A stretch of 64,000 nucleotides of DNA, taken from positions 1,302,001 through 1,366,000 of the forward strand of contig JASISA010000025.1 of NCBI GenBank assembly GCA_031771865.1, in the 5' to 3' direction. The DNA comes from Nothophaeocryptopus gaeumannii. Lineage: Eukaryota > Ascomycota > Dothideomycetes > Mycosphaerellales > Mycosphaerellaceae. Below the pieces are notes generated by a model. That model searched no databases and was not told the DNA's origin. It saw only the letters and a list, made by a program, of their open reading frames with translations. Below are positions 33,012-44,305 of this stretch, in pieces (positions within the stretch are counted from its first letter, which is position 1; every line of letters starts with the position of its first letter). Made by a program: the position numbers and the translations under genes.

Positions 33012-34386
33012 TCAAGAAGTCACAACTTCATCCAGGAGCTTCACATATCCTCTGATCTCCTCTTCTGTTCTCCAAGTCAGCATTCCGCTCCTCACCATCG
33101 TCATTTCAGACATGCTCATCACTCACCTGTATTATAGTGCAACAAACTCACTCTCACCACCCCATCCACAGGATCCAACCCCAGCACCTGCTCCGCCAAC
33201 CGATTTGAATAGAAATTTCCCCACCTACACCCGTAATTACTTTTCGCCTCAATCGCATCCACCACATCTTTACTCTTCTTCCCTTTCACGGTGAAACTTA
33301 TCACAGGCACTCGCTTCGCCCGATCAGCGGTTGGTTCACCATAGATTTGGAATACACCCGGTTTGCTGAGGAGGTAGTCGATGAGGATACCTTGCAGCTT
33401 TTCCTCGTACCGACTCGTTGCTTCCCAGGGTACGTCCTGCAAGTATTTGCAGACTTCCGGAATTGAAGATGTCAGTTCATAATTCGCCGCTGCGAGACCA
33501 AGAAGGTTCTCTAACGAGTCGGTGGATTTGAAGAAATGTCCTAGCGTCCGAAGATGCTTCTGCGCGAGGTGAGAAGCGTACATGGAGGCGATATGGGGTC
33601 CGTAGAGTTTATACCAGCTGAAAGAATAGAAATCCACTCCCCAGTCCAAGACGTCAATGGCTCGATGAGGAGCGTAGGCGACTGCATCAACGCAGAGGAG
33701 GGCGCCGGGGATCGTGTGAACTGTTTCGGCGATGGACTTGACGTCGTTGATTGTACCGAGAATATTAGACGTATGCGTGCACGTCACAAGCTTCGTTTTC
33801 TCCGAGAGCAGTCCTTTGAGGACGGCAGTAGACAACTGCGGGTTCTTCTTGTCCTCCGCATTCCACCATTTGAGGGTACAGTTCCGGTCCTTGGCGAGTT
33901 GGACCCAAGAGGCGATGTTTGCTTCATGGTCCAAGAGGGAGACGATGATTTCGTCTCCGGGGCCGATATAGTCGTACAGACTGATCGAGAGGTTTCGGAA
34001 GAGTTGAGTTGTTGAGGGCCCTAAGACGACGCAGTCGGGTGTGGTGTTGATATATTCTGCTACGGCTGCGGAACCGGCTTCAAACAGACGGGTGGATTGT
34101 TGGGAGACGGGGTAGCTCGCGCCGAGTTGAACGTTGTTGTTGGAGAGGTAGCGGACGATGCTGTGATCCATTCAGTGCTTGGGCTTCGAAAGTCTTCTCG
34201 GCCATTCTCACGAGTCTATGACTTCTTTCAATACCTATCAAGCTGAGAATCAGCACATGTCTGGAGAGATTGTTGGCCCTCTGCTCCGTCTCCTACCTGG
34301 CTCCCCCCGGCATTGTCGAAGTAGACTTGCTTTCCACTGAGTGCAGGAAAGTGAGAGCGGACCCTGGCGATATCGAAGTCTGACAT
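33012..34386 (-). CDS. PLP-dependent class V aminotransferase / cysteine desulfurase-like enzyme
   Basis: Four exons (34297-34386, 34212-34234, 33127-34160, 33012-33064), with introns of 62, 51 and 62 bp, all join in phase to give 399 residues. The N-terminus has the family opening HFPALSGKQVYFDNAGGSQ. Next come NVQLGASYPVSQQST, then the cofactor-contacting DHEANIASW, VDAVAYAPH (Asp to pyridine nitrogen) and the Schiff-base lysine in SFSWYKLYGPH (about residue 222). Fungal enzymes of this group are annotated as cysteine desulfurase-like or isopenicillin-epimerase-like; the true substrate is rarely known. There is no desulfurase-type cysteine loop that I can identify, so NifS-type sulfur transfer is not implied. 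In-frame ATGs up to 34401 are alternative starts. Neighbours on the same strand are a permease and two oxidoreductases. Confidence 0.87.
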
Positions 34387-34635
34387 ATTGAGAATCATCA
34401 TTAACCAATTGGCATGAGATGGAGTGATGTTCAGGAATGCTCAGTGTGGTCGTCGTCTTCGGCGAGAACTTACGCCGATGTTGGCCGAACGATCCTTGCA
34501 CCTTCCCTGCTGGGTCTAGCGTCTTATGTGAGAAAACTGGCTGTTGCAATGCAATTCAAACAACACACTACATCAACACTGGACGCTACTACGGGTATCT
34601 CCAAACACACGCTCTGATTGCACCTACGCATCATG

Positions 34636-36307
34636 TTATAGACCTTCAGATGCTGGCGGGCCCTTATACGACTTCCTCGAGTGGATGGCATACCAGACGG
34701 CGGCGATGACCCCGAATCCCACCAGCACCACACTTGCATAGTTCATGCTCACGGCCGTGACAGGTAGAGCAGTGGGCATGCTGAATAGCACCAGCTCGAA
34801 TGCAATCCACAGCACTGCAATGGCATTGCAAACCCAGCCCATGCCGAATGGGATCTTCCACCGCGCCTTCTCCACCTCTTTACGGCCAGTAAAGAATGAT
34901 ATGCCGATTGGAATGGCATAGCTCAGCGCCAACGCCTGGACACCGACTGAGATGAATGCCGTGAACGCGGAAGTACTGCCCAAGTTAATCAGGCCGAGCA
35001 GCATCTGTACCACAGTGATAAGCACCAATGACCAGACCGGAACATTCAGGCGCTTGTCCACCTTCGCCCATATCTTCGCCCCAGGAATGGCATCGTCTCG
35101 CGCAAATGCCCAAGTACATCTGGAAGCTGCCACGGTGATGCTGATAGAGCAAAAGACGGTGATGACCAGGACCCAGAAGATCATTGCCAGCCCTCCACCG
35201 GGACTGCCCATGACTCGAGCGAATATGTACGGTAGCGCCTGCGCCGCGGGAGCATCGATGATGTCGGCCAAGGCAGGCATGGTCGCGCAGATCGGGATAA
35301 TGAAGAAGAGGCCTGCGATGCCGCCAACCGGAATGCAAAGGCTGATGGCCGTTGGCACCTTCGTCGTCGGGTCTGCACATTCTTCTGCCATTGAGCTGAT
35401 CATGCCTATGGCGCTGAAGGTATACGCGACTGGCAGCAGGCCGATGAAGAAAGTAAAGCCGCCCCAACCCGAGAACGATTTATCGTACTGGCCTAAAGTC
35501 GTACCGACCGAGTTCCTCCCAGCATCCGCGCTTATCGAAAGGCCCAGGAGAATGATCAGAATCGATATCGCTGTAAATGCCGCGCATATGGTATCGATCA
35601 TCGGTAGGTACTTGTTGAAGAAGCAGCAGATGACGAACGTCAACAGCGTGATGGCGTAGAACACGAGCAGCAGCTGCCAGTCGTTCAGGACAAAATCCGG
35701 ATGATACATTGCGATTGTGCCCGAAATCAGACTTGCGAAACCAAAGTTGACTGTGAATCATCAGCTTCGATCCTTGGCAAGTTTGATTGCTTGGGCGCTT
35801 CCCAAGTTCCCATGCTTACCTGACAGGGTGATAGTCCAGTTTCCGATCAGCCAGACCCAACCTGTGATCTTTCGATCGGTCAGCCCACCCTATCACAACA
35901 GAGGGTCATCGTTGAGGACATACATATGCTGCAGTGGTCTTGAACTTCGGAGCGACCTGAAATGCCCAGTATTGCGGTCCTCCTGATGTCGGATATCGAC
36001 TTGCGAGCTCTCCGAGACTAACGGCGATACACTCATCCAGAATGCAAACGACTATCCAGCCCAAAAATATGCTGAGTTGGCCGCCACCATATATCGCCGA
36101 GATGAGCGGGCTTCCTTCGCCATATGGTATCGCCGCAATGGCCAGAGATTGGAACAACAATGTGTACATTGATCTGTTCCTGTGTAGTTCTTGTTTATAC
36201 CCCAACACCGCAAGAGGATCCCCGTCTGCGAAACTCCCATTTCGAGGCGACTCTTCACTTCCTGCGGCATCTACGGGCGCCTTCTTCTCCAGGTCCGCCA
36301 TACTCAT
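34636..36307 (-). CDS. Amino acid/choline-type permease (APC superfamily)
   Basis: Three exons (35924-36307, 35820-35868, 34636-35750) give 515 residues. About twelve hydrophobic helices follow an acidic cytosolic N-terminus. Typical APC sequence includes FQSLAIAAIPYGEGSPLISA, GELASRYPTSGGPQYWA, GWVWLIGNWTITLS, SSMAEECADPTTKVPTAI and RDDAIPGAKIWAKV. This subfamily contains GABA permease (UGA4), choline transporter HNM1 and related fungal carriers of small amines and amino acids, sited in the plasma or vacuolar membrane. Substrate cannot be fixed from sequence. The start at 36307 (MSMADLEKK) is preferred; 36355 is in frame and also possible. It sits 249 bp downstream of the class V enzyme's start, on the same strand. 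Confidence 0.88.
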
Positions 36308-37050
36308 CTTCTTCGCAAATGTAGCACAAATAGAGGGGTGAGGTTGAAGCTCCATGGTCGACGAGCTGCAACAGGGCTCTTTATCGGATCAACATCCACC
36401 TCCAATGCACAAGGTATAGCTAACTTTCAGATGTGCCTATCTCCACAGACATGTTTCTCTGATATCGAACAACTGTCTGACCACTCACAGCTCGTGAGGC
36501 GGCAAGGTGATGGCTATCTGTTGCCTCGATTCGGACACCATGTCCCTGCAGAAGCGCCATGAACGGTCCGTTCCTCCGCATGAGGACCATCGAAAGCACC
36601 TGCCGAACCCACACCCGACAGTCCTTGTTATCGAAGCCAAGTTCTTCTCCGTGACAGCACGACTGGCGATCCCGGTTGCCCGCTTTGTATTGAGTTTTAG
36701 CCTTGGCGAGGTTTTGTCTATCTTACTACCACTTGCGGTATGGATTGGAGTTGCCTCTTTGAGACTAGGAGTGGTGGCTTTGACGATCCCGCCAGCAAGC
36801 ACGCGTAAAACGCGTCGAAAAGCGCGTCGAATGCGTACAGGACATTGTCATCCCGAGGGAAACGACCGCGACACATCTTGAATCAAATCTATCTTCATCG
36901 ACTTGGCTGGTTGCATTCCAGTTCGCATTGATGGCATGGTGCAACTATCATCTATAGCGCTCCACCCACAGCACTTTTCGAAGGATGTGGAAATGTGCCC
37001 GCTGTGCCCTCCTACAAATTCTGGATAGGGCTGAGCTCAATAATACCCTC
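36308..37050. other. Intergenic region
   Basis: Promoter of the permease and 3' flank of the flavin monooxygenase. A palindrome-like run of ACGCGTAAAACGCGTCGAAAAGCGCG near 36800-36826 contains clustered ACGCGT-type sites (MluI-box-like), possibly regulatory. No gene seen. Confidence 0.4.
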
Positions 37051-39102
37051 TCAAGCAGCCGCAGTGATCTCCAGTCCTCTAAGATCCCCAGCACTCTCCC
37101 ACTTGTCAATCTCGTTACAATAGTCCTCAATTCCGCGACTCCAAGGAGAGCCTTTGGCCGCCTTCATCTTCTCCTCCATTGACTTGATTTCATCCACCTC
37201 GCCCTCTTTGTTGAGATAGCTAGGTGTACATCCAGACATCGCAGCAAAGGTTGCGGCACCTGCGAGGATACGATTGGTCCATTCTTCTTCGCCCTCCGCG
37301 GTTGGCTCGATGATTGGCTTTCCGTTCGATCGCTTGGTTGCTTCTGCGATCATGTAGGCGGCATGCTTGGTCAGGTTCTCGAGGACGAACATGAAGTTGG
37401 AGGTCACGCCAACTTGCATTGGACCGGGCCAGAACAGATTCGGGAAACCTCTGCTCGTTACTCCGTGGAGTGTTGACACGCCGTTCTCGTATTGCTCCTC
37501 CATGGTCTGGCCTTCTTTGCCGGTCAATTCGATTCCTGCTCTGGCTGCCGTTGACCCAGTGGAAGGAGAGGCAAATCCGGTACCCCAAATCAAAACGTCG
37601 CATTGGTACTCCTTGCCGCCGAAATGCACTCCACCGGGCGTGATGCGCTCAATACTCTTACCGTCGGTGTCAACGAGCGTCACATTTGGCCTGTTAAAAG
37701 TCGGAAGGTAGTCGTCGTGGAACTGCAAAGCGATCAGCCAAAAGCGAATCCCACAAAAGAAAGCAAATCTCTCACGGTCGGTCTCTTGCACCACCCCGGG
37801 TACCAGGCCTGGAGACTCTTTGCCGTTTTTGGATCTTTAACGATGTCGGCAGCTCGCTGCCTCACTTTCTCCGATCGCGGATAGTCAAGAGCGTGCATCC
37901 TCGCCATGTGCTCGCCGACATTCTCCATCGTCACATTGTACGACGGTCCTCCGACCAACGCCGAGTACGACGGCATGAAGGTCCATCCGTCGCTCACCAT
38001 GTTCTTCTCCGGCTTGACATCGAAGTTGTTGACAAAGCGCGCAAAGTTCAGAGTCCGCTCCTTCTGCCAGCCCGGCCCAGTTGCGATCTCGTTTCTCCAT
38101 TCAGCGGGATCCGTATCTCGCTGTCCTCGGACATCGACAGCACTGGGTGTTCTCTGGAAGATCGTCAAATGCTTCGCCCATTTGCCGAGATGTGGTACTG
38201 CTTGAATTGCTGTTGCGCCTGTGCCGATAAGGCACACATTCTTATCCTGGAGGTTCTTCATGTCTGGAGCGGTTGGAGTACCGCCTGTCACATCGTAGTT
38301 CCATCTTGCGGTGTGGAAAGAATCGCCGCGGAAATCATCGGCGCTCTCCATGTCTGGAACCTTGGCGCTATTGAGCAATCCATTTGCGAGGTATCCAAAG
38401 TCAGCACTTATGTTGATGGTAGAAGGCTGGCCTCGCTTCGGCTGCTGGACAATTTCGATCTTCCACTGCTTGCCAGCAGCATCCCACTTCATCTTCTTCA
38501 CGGATGACTGGAACATGGCCGAGGAAGCGAGGCCGTATTTCTTGACGATGCTTTCACCATACAGGCGAATCTCTTCGCCACTGGCGTATTTCTGTTTGGG
38601 CATGTATCCTGTCTCTTCCAACAGCGGGAGGTAGATGTACGATTCGACATCGCACATCAGTCCAGGATACCTAAAGTAGGGAGTCAGCACGAACGGTTTG
38701 CTTTTGGTTGTTCTGGATGCCGTACCGATTCCAGTACCATGTCCCACCAAACCCACCAGCTGGATCCACTATTACCATGTCTTTCGGACTGAAGCCCTGT
38801 TTGATGAGATTGACCGCAAACAAAATGCCCCCATATCCAGCACCGCAGATGAAGAACTTGCGGTGACCTCCATCTGGGACGACCTGATTGATTGGCGTTC
38901 CAGCTTCGATCCATGGATCCTCAACCAGACGCTTCAGCTTCTCTGACTTCGATGGGTCGAGATACTGGCCAGAGCCTTTGCCAACACGTTTGCCACGCTC
39001 CTGCTCATACTTCTCGACATAGTTGAAGTTGTCGGCAACCTCAGGCCCATTCCCATCAGGGGCAGGCACATTCGCTCCAATCACTTCCACGACGTCGGCC
39101 AT
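37051..39102 (-). CDS. Baeyer-Villiger-type flavin monooxygenase
   Basis: Three exons (38726-39102, 37776-38670, 37051-37722; introns 55 and 53 bp) give 647 residues. The enzyme class uses FAD, NADPH and oxygen to insert oxygen next to a ketone, giving an ester or lactone. The FAD-binding GAGYGG is at about residues 86-91, then [20 protein letters not shown]. The Baeyer-Villiger fingerprint FRGDSFHTARWNYD is at about 237-250 (consensus FxGxxxHxxxW). The NADP-binding GTGATA follows. The length and N-terminal extension resemble phenylacetone/steroid-type fungal enzymes. The catalytic Arg region is present in the RTPSAVDVRGQRDTD area only by position, not proven. Substrate unknown. Promoter faces an intergenic region shared with the NmrA-like gene. 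Confidence 0.9.
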
Positions 39103-39979
39103 TGTGAAGTGTTTACTGACAGATGTCCAGCTGAGGTGCGGACAGACGTGCAGTCTTATATCGTCGGCTAGTTCAGAAGACTTATCCGAAGTGAAGCGTG
39201 CATGAAGCCCAATCGCGGAGCTTACTCAAAGCAGGAATCGGCCGGCAAGAAGGTGTCGGACACTTGAATTATGCAAGTATATGCCATCGGCAGCCCTTAC
39301 AGGTGACATGCGCGTTCTGGCACGGCGCGTTGAGTGGCATATGCCACGAGAAGTCAGACGCAGCTGGCGGTGTTGGCGGCGCGTGACTTTACCGCACCCT
39401 AGCAAATCCGGCACCCTAGAACTAGCTGGCTTTACACTGCAACACTCTCTCCACAAGCCCGGTAGGACTTTGAATAGAATCCCCAATTAAAGTTGCTGGG
39501 GGGCCAAGTTTGCTGGGGTGCGATAAAGTGTGAGTGCCGATCACTGACGAGTTGCAACCCTCGGCAGCTTTACTCCGTACGAGCTGCGCGACCTGCATGA
39601 AGGAGAGGTGGTATAGCCAATAGCCGCCTTGGAGCTAAAACGCAAGCATATTCACGAAATTAACACTGATCATGGAAGACAATCCTTAAAGAGACCCTAA
39701 GCCGTCCTCTGGCGCTGTAGTGCAATCCACCGCCCCGATACCTCTACATTCAACAGGGCTCAAATGGCCGCGCGGACTCGACACACACGCACGCTTCAAC
39801 ATGAGAATCCTGCCTATATCGGTGATACCGACCGTATAGGAAAGGATCAATACCGCCTAGCATCGGACCTAGAATCGCTCGGAGCCACGGAGCCCGCGGA
39901 ATACAATCCATTGCTATAGCAAGAGTAAACGCAGAACTTGTCCTTGACATAAACATAGCAGTATCAGCCATTGCAGGCC
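39103..39979. other. Intergenic region containing a MITE-like element
   Basis: About 880 bases upstream of the flavin monooxygenase. Apart from the inverted-repeat element at 39386-39529 there is no supported gene. Confidence 0.45.
39386..39529. mobile_element. MITE-like element, 144 bp with 34-bp inverted ends
   Basis: The left end (39386-39419) and the reverse complement of the right end (39496-39529) agree at 27 of 34 positions. Both contain the shared core CGCACCC-AGCAAA. Six of the seven differences are C/T transitions. The flanks carry a 3-bp direct repeat GTG (39383-39385, 39530-39532). There is no coding capacity. This is the form of a miniature inverted-repeat transposable element; the superfamily is not assignable without other copies. 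Confidence 0.6.
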
Positions 39980-40873
39980 TCACTTCGCAAACCACTGCCT
40001 TGCCCACTCTTCCACACTCTGCGTCTCAATCCCATGCACTGCACTAAATGACTTCTCTTTTGGCCAAGCAACACCAACCCCTTCTCCAAACACAACGCGA
40101 TATTTCCTCATACTATCATCTGGACTGTCCTTCAAGTCCCTTTTCAAATCTTCCACGGTCTTCAATTCCCTCCTCACCTTCCTCCCACCAACTTTCTCAA
40201 CAACATCCGCCAACCTCGCCATCGAAATCGTATCTCCTGAAACATACACAACACCACCGTCCTCCTCATGAAGAAGCGCAAGCTCTGCAACAACCCTCTC
40301 AATATCCTCCGGACTCGTAACAGTAATTTCGTTGTCCCAACTTCCAATCCCCGTAACAACATCCCTCCCCTCATTGACAAGTCCAAACGCCTGCTCGAAC
40401 AAGAAAGAAATAAACATTCCCGTTGAAACGATACACCACTTCATCTCCCTCTGTCCCCTCAAAATATCCCTCACCTCCAATTGACTATCGAACAAGTCCT
40501 GACTTGAACCTCTCCCGATAACATCATAATCGATCCCAAATTGCCAGGGGAAATACCTCTTCACTTTCCCCTCAATCGCCGCTTTGGCAATCTTGATCTG
40601 CGTTTCTGCGGGAGCGTACATGCCTACGCAGCAGATGACGGTTTGGAAGTGGCTGAGGATTTCGGCGAGTGAGGATTGGCTGTCGAGGACGACGTCTCCT
40701 TGCAATTGAGAGACGTGCCATTTTCGTAGTTGGGCGATTTGGTCTGGTCTTGAAGATCGAAGGAGGACGGCGAGGGTGGATGTGTTGCCACGGCTTGGGT
40801 GTGTGGCGAGGGATTTTACCACTTCGCGGCCGAGTTCGCCCATGCCAAGGATGAGGATTGATGGAGGTGGCAT
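39980..40873 (-). CDS. NmrA/isoflavone reductase-like NAD(P)-dependent oxidoreductase
   Basis: One exon gives 297 residues. The N-terminus is a Rossmann fold with ILGMGELGREVV (dinucleotide loop) and a following basic patch VLLRSSRPDQ, which suggests NADP preference. Then come FQTVICCVGMYAP, RYFPWQFGIDYDVIGRGS and ITVTSPEDIERVVAEL, typical of the PCBER/isoflavone-reductase-like group of the atypical short-chain dehydrogenases. Fungal members reduce small aromatic compounds or act as redox sensors (NmrA). Here the lysine usually found in the catalytic PxxFG-D-x4-K part is not obvious, so function could be either. It faces the same direction as the neighbouring monooxygenase and HIS4. Confidence 0.85.
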   Translation of the reverse strand: MPPPSILILGMGELGREVVKSLATHPSRGNTSTLAVLLRSSRPDQIAQLRKWHVSQLQGDVVLDSQSSLAEILSHFQTVICCVGMYAPAETQIKIAKAAIEGKVKRYFPWQFGIDYDVIGRGSSQDLFDSQLEVRDILRGQREMKWCIVSTGMFISFLFEQAFGLVNEGRDVVTGIGSWDNEITVTSPEDIERVVAELALLHEEDGGVVYVSGDTISMARLADVVEKVGGRKVRRELKTVEDLKRDLKDSPDDSMRKYRVVFGEGVGVAWPKEKSFSAVHGIETQSVEEWARQWFAK

Positions 40874-41167
40874 GGTAAAGTCTCGATGTTGTGGTAAGTG
40901 AGTTGGAGTTTCGGTGATCGATGTCTGATTGACTTGTTTATACCCAATGCCTCGTTACAAATATCCAGACCCACGCCAAGACCTCTAGTCCGGTATGTCC
41001 GAAAAATCTTAGAGAATGGATACAGCACCTGCCAGTTGTAGCTTTTTGAAGTTTAATGAGCCAATAGTGATGCTCTGTATTGAAACTCTTCATTTTCGTT
41101 CTGGGCTATCGTAATATGAATCAGCCGATCTTTACATTTACACAAATGCTTTTCTTCCGACCCGTTC

Positions 41168-43859
41168 TTACTTGGTCTCATTCATATACTTCAATCGAAT
41201 CTCAACAGCCCTTCTGTGGGCTTCCAGTTCTTCCACTTTGGCAAGTTGCATAACGGCTTTTCCGACGTTCTTCAATCCCTCGGCTGTCAGGTTGCTAGAC
41301 GTGATGTGTTTCTGGAAACTGCCCAGGTTGACACCAGAGTATTGCTTGGCGTAGCCGTAAGTCGGGAGACTAAAGGTCTTGAGTCAGCAATACACGCGAA
41401 ACGAAGAAAACGTGTAAGGCTCACCTGTGATTCACACCCGCCGAGTAGTCGCCGACACTCTCAGGCGTCCACTGTCCACAGAATACAGAACCGGCGTTCT
41501 GCACCGTCTCGCGCACGGCGATGGGGTCTTCTACTTGCAGGATCAAGTGCTCCGGTGCGTATTGGTTGCTCAAGCTCATGGCCTCTTCCATGTCTTTGAC
41601 GATCAGTGTAACGGAGTGCGAGATCGCTCCACGGACCATATCAACTCTTGGGAGAGCCATGGCCTGTTCGTGGAGTTCATCCTCAATAGCTTGGACTTGC
41701 TGTTCGTTGAGCCCAGCGGCAATGCACACGACTTGAGAGTCCACGCCGTGCTCCGCTTGAGAAAGCAAGTCAGAAGCCACGAACGCCGGGTTCGCGGTCT
41801 TGTCTGCGATGACAAGTACTTCACTAGGCCCGGCCGGCATATCGATGCTCACGTTCGCAGATGTGTCGTTGCTGACAATCATCTTGGCAGCTGTGACGAA
41901 TTGATTTCCAGGTCCGAGGATCTTGTCGACTTTGCTCACGTTCTCAGTCCCATATGCCATGGCTGCAATTGCTTGGGCTCCACCTGCGAGCACAATGCTC
42001 TCAGCGCCGACTTTGTGGGCGACATAAACAATCTCGGGGGTCAAGGTGCCGTCGGAGCGTGGTGGTGAGGCAAGCACGATGCGTTTACAGCCAGCGACCA
42101 TTGCGGGCACACCAAGCATCAGTGCTGTCGAAGGCAGGACTGCAGTGCCTCCTGGTACGTATAGACCGACGCATTCTATGGGACGAGCAAAGCGGGAGCA
42201 CACTACACCAGGCATTGTTTCGACGTGGAGCGGCTTCGTATCTTGCGCGGCGTGGAATTTTCGGATGTTCTCGAAGGAGACGTCGATCGCCTCAATCGTT
42301 TCGGGAGGTAGCTGCATGAGACTTTCGGGATACGGCGCTTTGAGGACAGGCGACTTCAGTGATGTTGCCTTCTCAAACTTGTGAGTATATTCAAGCAAGG
42401 CTTGATCTCCTCGCTCGCGGATGTCCTTGATGATCGGATTGACGATTCCCATTATCTTCTCTGTCGAGCGTTGCGACGGCCGTTGAAGTGCTTCTTGGAT
42501 CGCAGCCGGTGTTGATTGAGACGTCACCAATCTGTTCATCTGGATGCGGCCTTCGGCATTCCGCCCAGCTGGGTCGTCTTTGCTCTTCGGTTTGGACTCT
42601 GCCTCCTTGATCTCTTCTCTTGTCGCCGCGCCATTAGCATTGCCATTGACTCCGAACTTCTCGGCATATGGACCTTTTGCGTCGCCCTTTCTGCGCTTGA
42701 CCTTGACACTCTTCGCATCCAGATTACGCTCAATATCCTCAAGCGAAACGCCGAAGGCCACAGCTTTGGTCAAGGTAAAGTACAACACATCGGCTGCCTC
42801 CGATGCAATGTCTTCCTTGGATCGGGCCTCGGTAAGCTCTGAAGCTTCTTCCATAATCTTTGCGTTCAGCATCTTCGGGTCATTGAAGAGTCGCGCGGTG
42901 TATGAACCTTCCGGTGCTGATCGTTTCCGGCTCTCGAGCGTCTTCTGCAGCTTTGCCAACCCTTTGTACTGTCCGAAACATGTCGCAGTCTGGAGATGGC
43001 AGAACCCGTGGCCTTGTTGTCTGACGACAAAGCACAATGTATCCTGATCGCAATCGGCCTCTATCCGTACCAGTTCCTGCCAGTCTCCGCTCGTATCACC
43101 TTTCCGCCACAGCCCTCGCTTTCTGCTGTGATATACGCCTCGTCCTGATCGCAAACTCTCTGCTACACTCTCTTCATTGCTATAAACCAAGCCTAGAGCA
43201 ATTCCTCGCTCGTCCGTCACAAGTGTGGTGAACAGTCCGTCGGGTCTATCGCTCTTGATCTGTGCCAGCAGAAGAGATGCGACTCTGATGTGATCTGCAG
43301 AGGCTTCGCGCGCAATAGACAATTGCTGAGCCGGTATTATCGGAACGGCATCTTGCTTACCAAGCTCGATGGCTTCTTGCTCTGTGAAGTGTTCCTTCGA
43401 GACGTAGACCGGCGGTCTGTTCTTGCCTAGCTCTTGCAGAATGGCAGTCACGGATTGGACGCTCGCAACTTGCTGAAGGAAGAGGCCGAAAGGCTGCCCC
43501 TCGACAGCTTCGGTGTCCGCTCCCACAGATGCCGTCGGACAGTAGACAATGCGTCGAAGGTCCAAGTTCTTGACATCTTTCAGTGCGGCTGCTTGTTGGC
43601 TAGTGACGAAGACCTTCGCAGCTCCGCCGTCCAGGAGATCGATTACATCCTGTAGAGCCTCCAATGCGAAAACGTCGAGATATACAGGATAAAGCGCAAC
43701 GGTATCTTTGAGGAGAGCGAACGCGGTATCGATGTTCGAAGGAGTGACTATCGTAACGAGGCCGCTGGCGTAGGCAAGCTCTTTGGCTTGTTCGATTTGG
43801 CCCTGGTAGCTCGCAAGATCAATGGCGGCCAAATACGGTGGGCTTCTTTCGGGAGACAT
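41168..43859 (-). CDS. HIS4: Trifunctional histidine biosynthesis protein HIS4
   Basis: One polypeptide carries out steps 2, 3 and 10 of histidine synthesis: phosphoribosyl-ATP pyrophosphohydrolase, phosphoribosyl-AMP cyclohydrolase and histidinol dehydrogenase. Two exons (41425-43859, 41168-41369; 55-bp intron) give 878 residues. The N-terminal 220 residues are the fungal-specific HIS4 lead domain. The cyclohydrolase has DCDQDT at about 268-273 and a following zinc cysteine stretch. The pyrophosphohydrolase has MEEASELTEA near 336 and ASEAADVLYF. Histidinol dehydrogenase has YVPGGTAVLPSTALMLG near 565, GPSEVLVIAD near 676, EHGVDSQ near 704 and YAPEHL near 770. All three parts are complete. 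The small last exon adds the normal C-terminus (LPTYGYAKQYSGVNLGSFQK). Confidence 0.97.
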
Positions 43860-44305
43860 TGTTCAATGGGTTGTTGTATGAGGGGGAGAGAAAGTCTGAC
43901 TCGACATGTGAAACTTTTGGGTCGGTCCAAACCACCCCCACTCCGTCATCACTTTGATCGACCCAGGGCTTTGGTCAACATTGGCTATGCTTGCGCTGAC
44001 AACAACGATGAACACCCCACTAAGCCAGTCCATATGTCAATACCAAGTATATGTCAGTTGACACACGTCACATTTGCTTGTGACTGATTGGTCTGCAATG
44101 TGGTGTGGTAAAGGCAGCTTTGAAGGATCTGGGCTGTGCTCAATCAAGTTCCAAGGCAAATTGATTGGCTCACACCATATCTCGGTTAGGAAATCGGTCG
44201 GCACGCGACTTGCGTCCCAAGCTCTTGCCAGGGAACAACACCTTCACCCACTGACGAATATGACACGACCAACATCGATACCGTCTTGAACGCCATGGAT
44301 GGAGT
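43860..44305. promoter_or_regulatory. Divergent promoter of HIS4 and an alpha/beta hydrolase gene
   Basis: A 446-bp region. TGACTC at 43897-43902, 38 bp before the HIS4 start, matches six of seven positions of the Gcn4/CpcA site TGA(C/G)TCA that controls amino acid genes in fungi. CCAAT-type boxes (ATTGG on this strand) occur near 44086 and 44164. Control by CpcA is an inference. Confidence 0.4.

Noticed and set aside
34952..35659. 235-codon plus-strand frame
   Set aside because: Antisense shadow of the permease's membrane helices; no start context or splice support.
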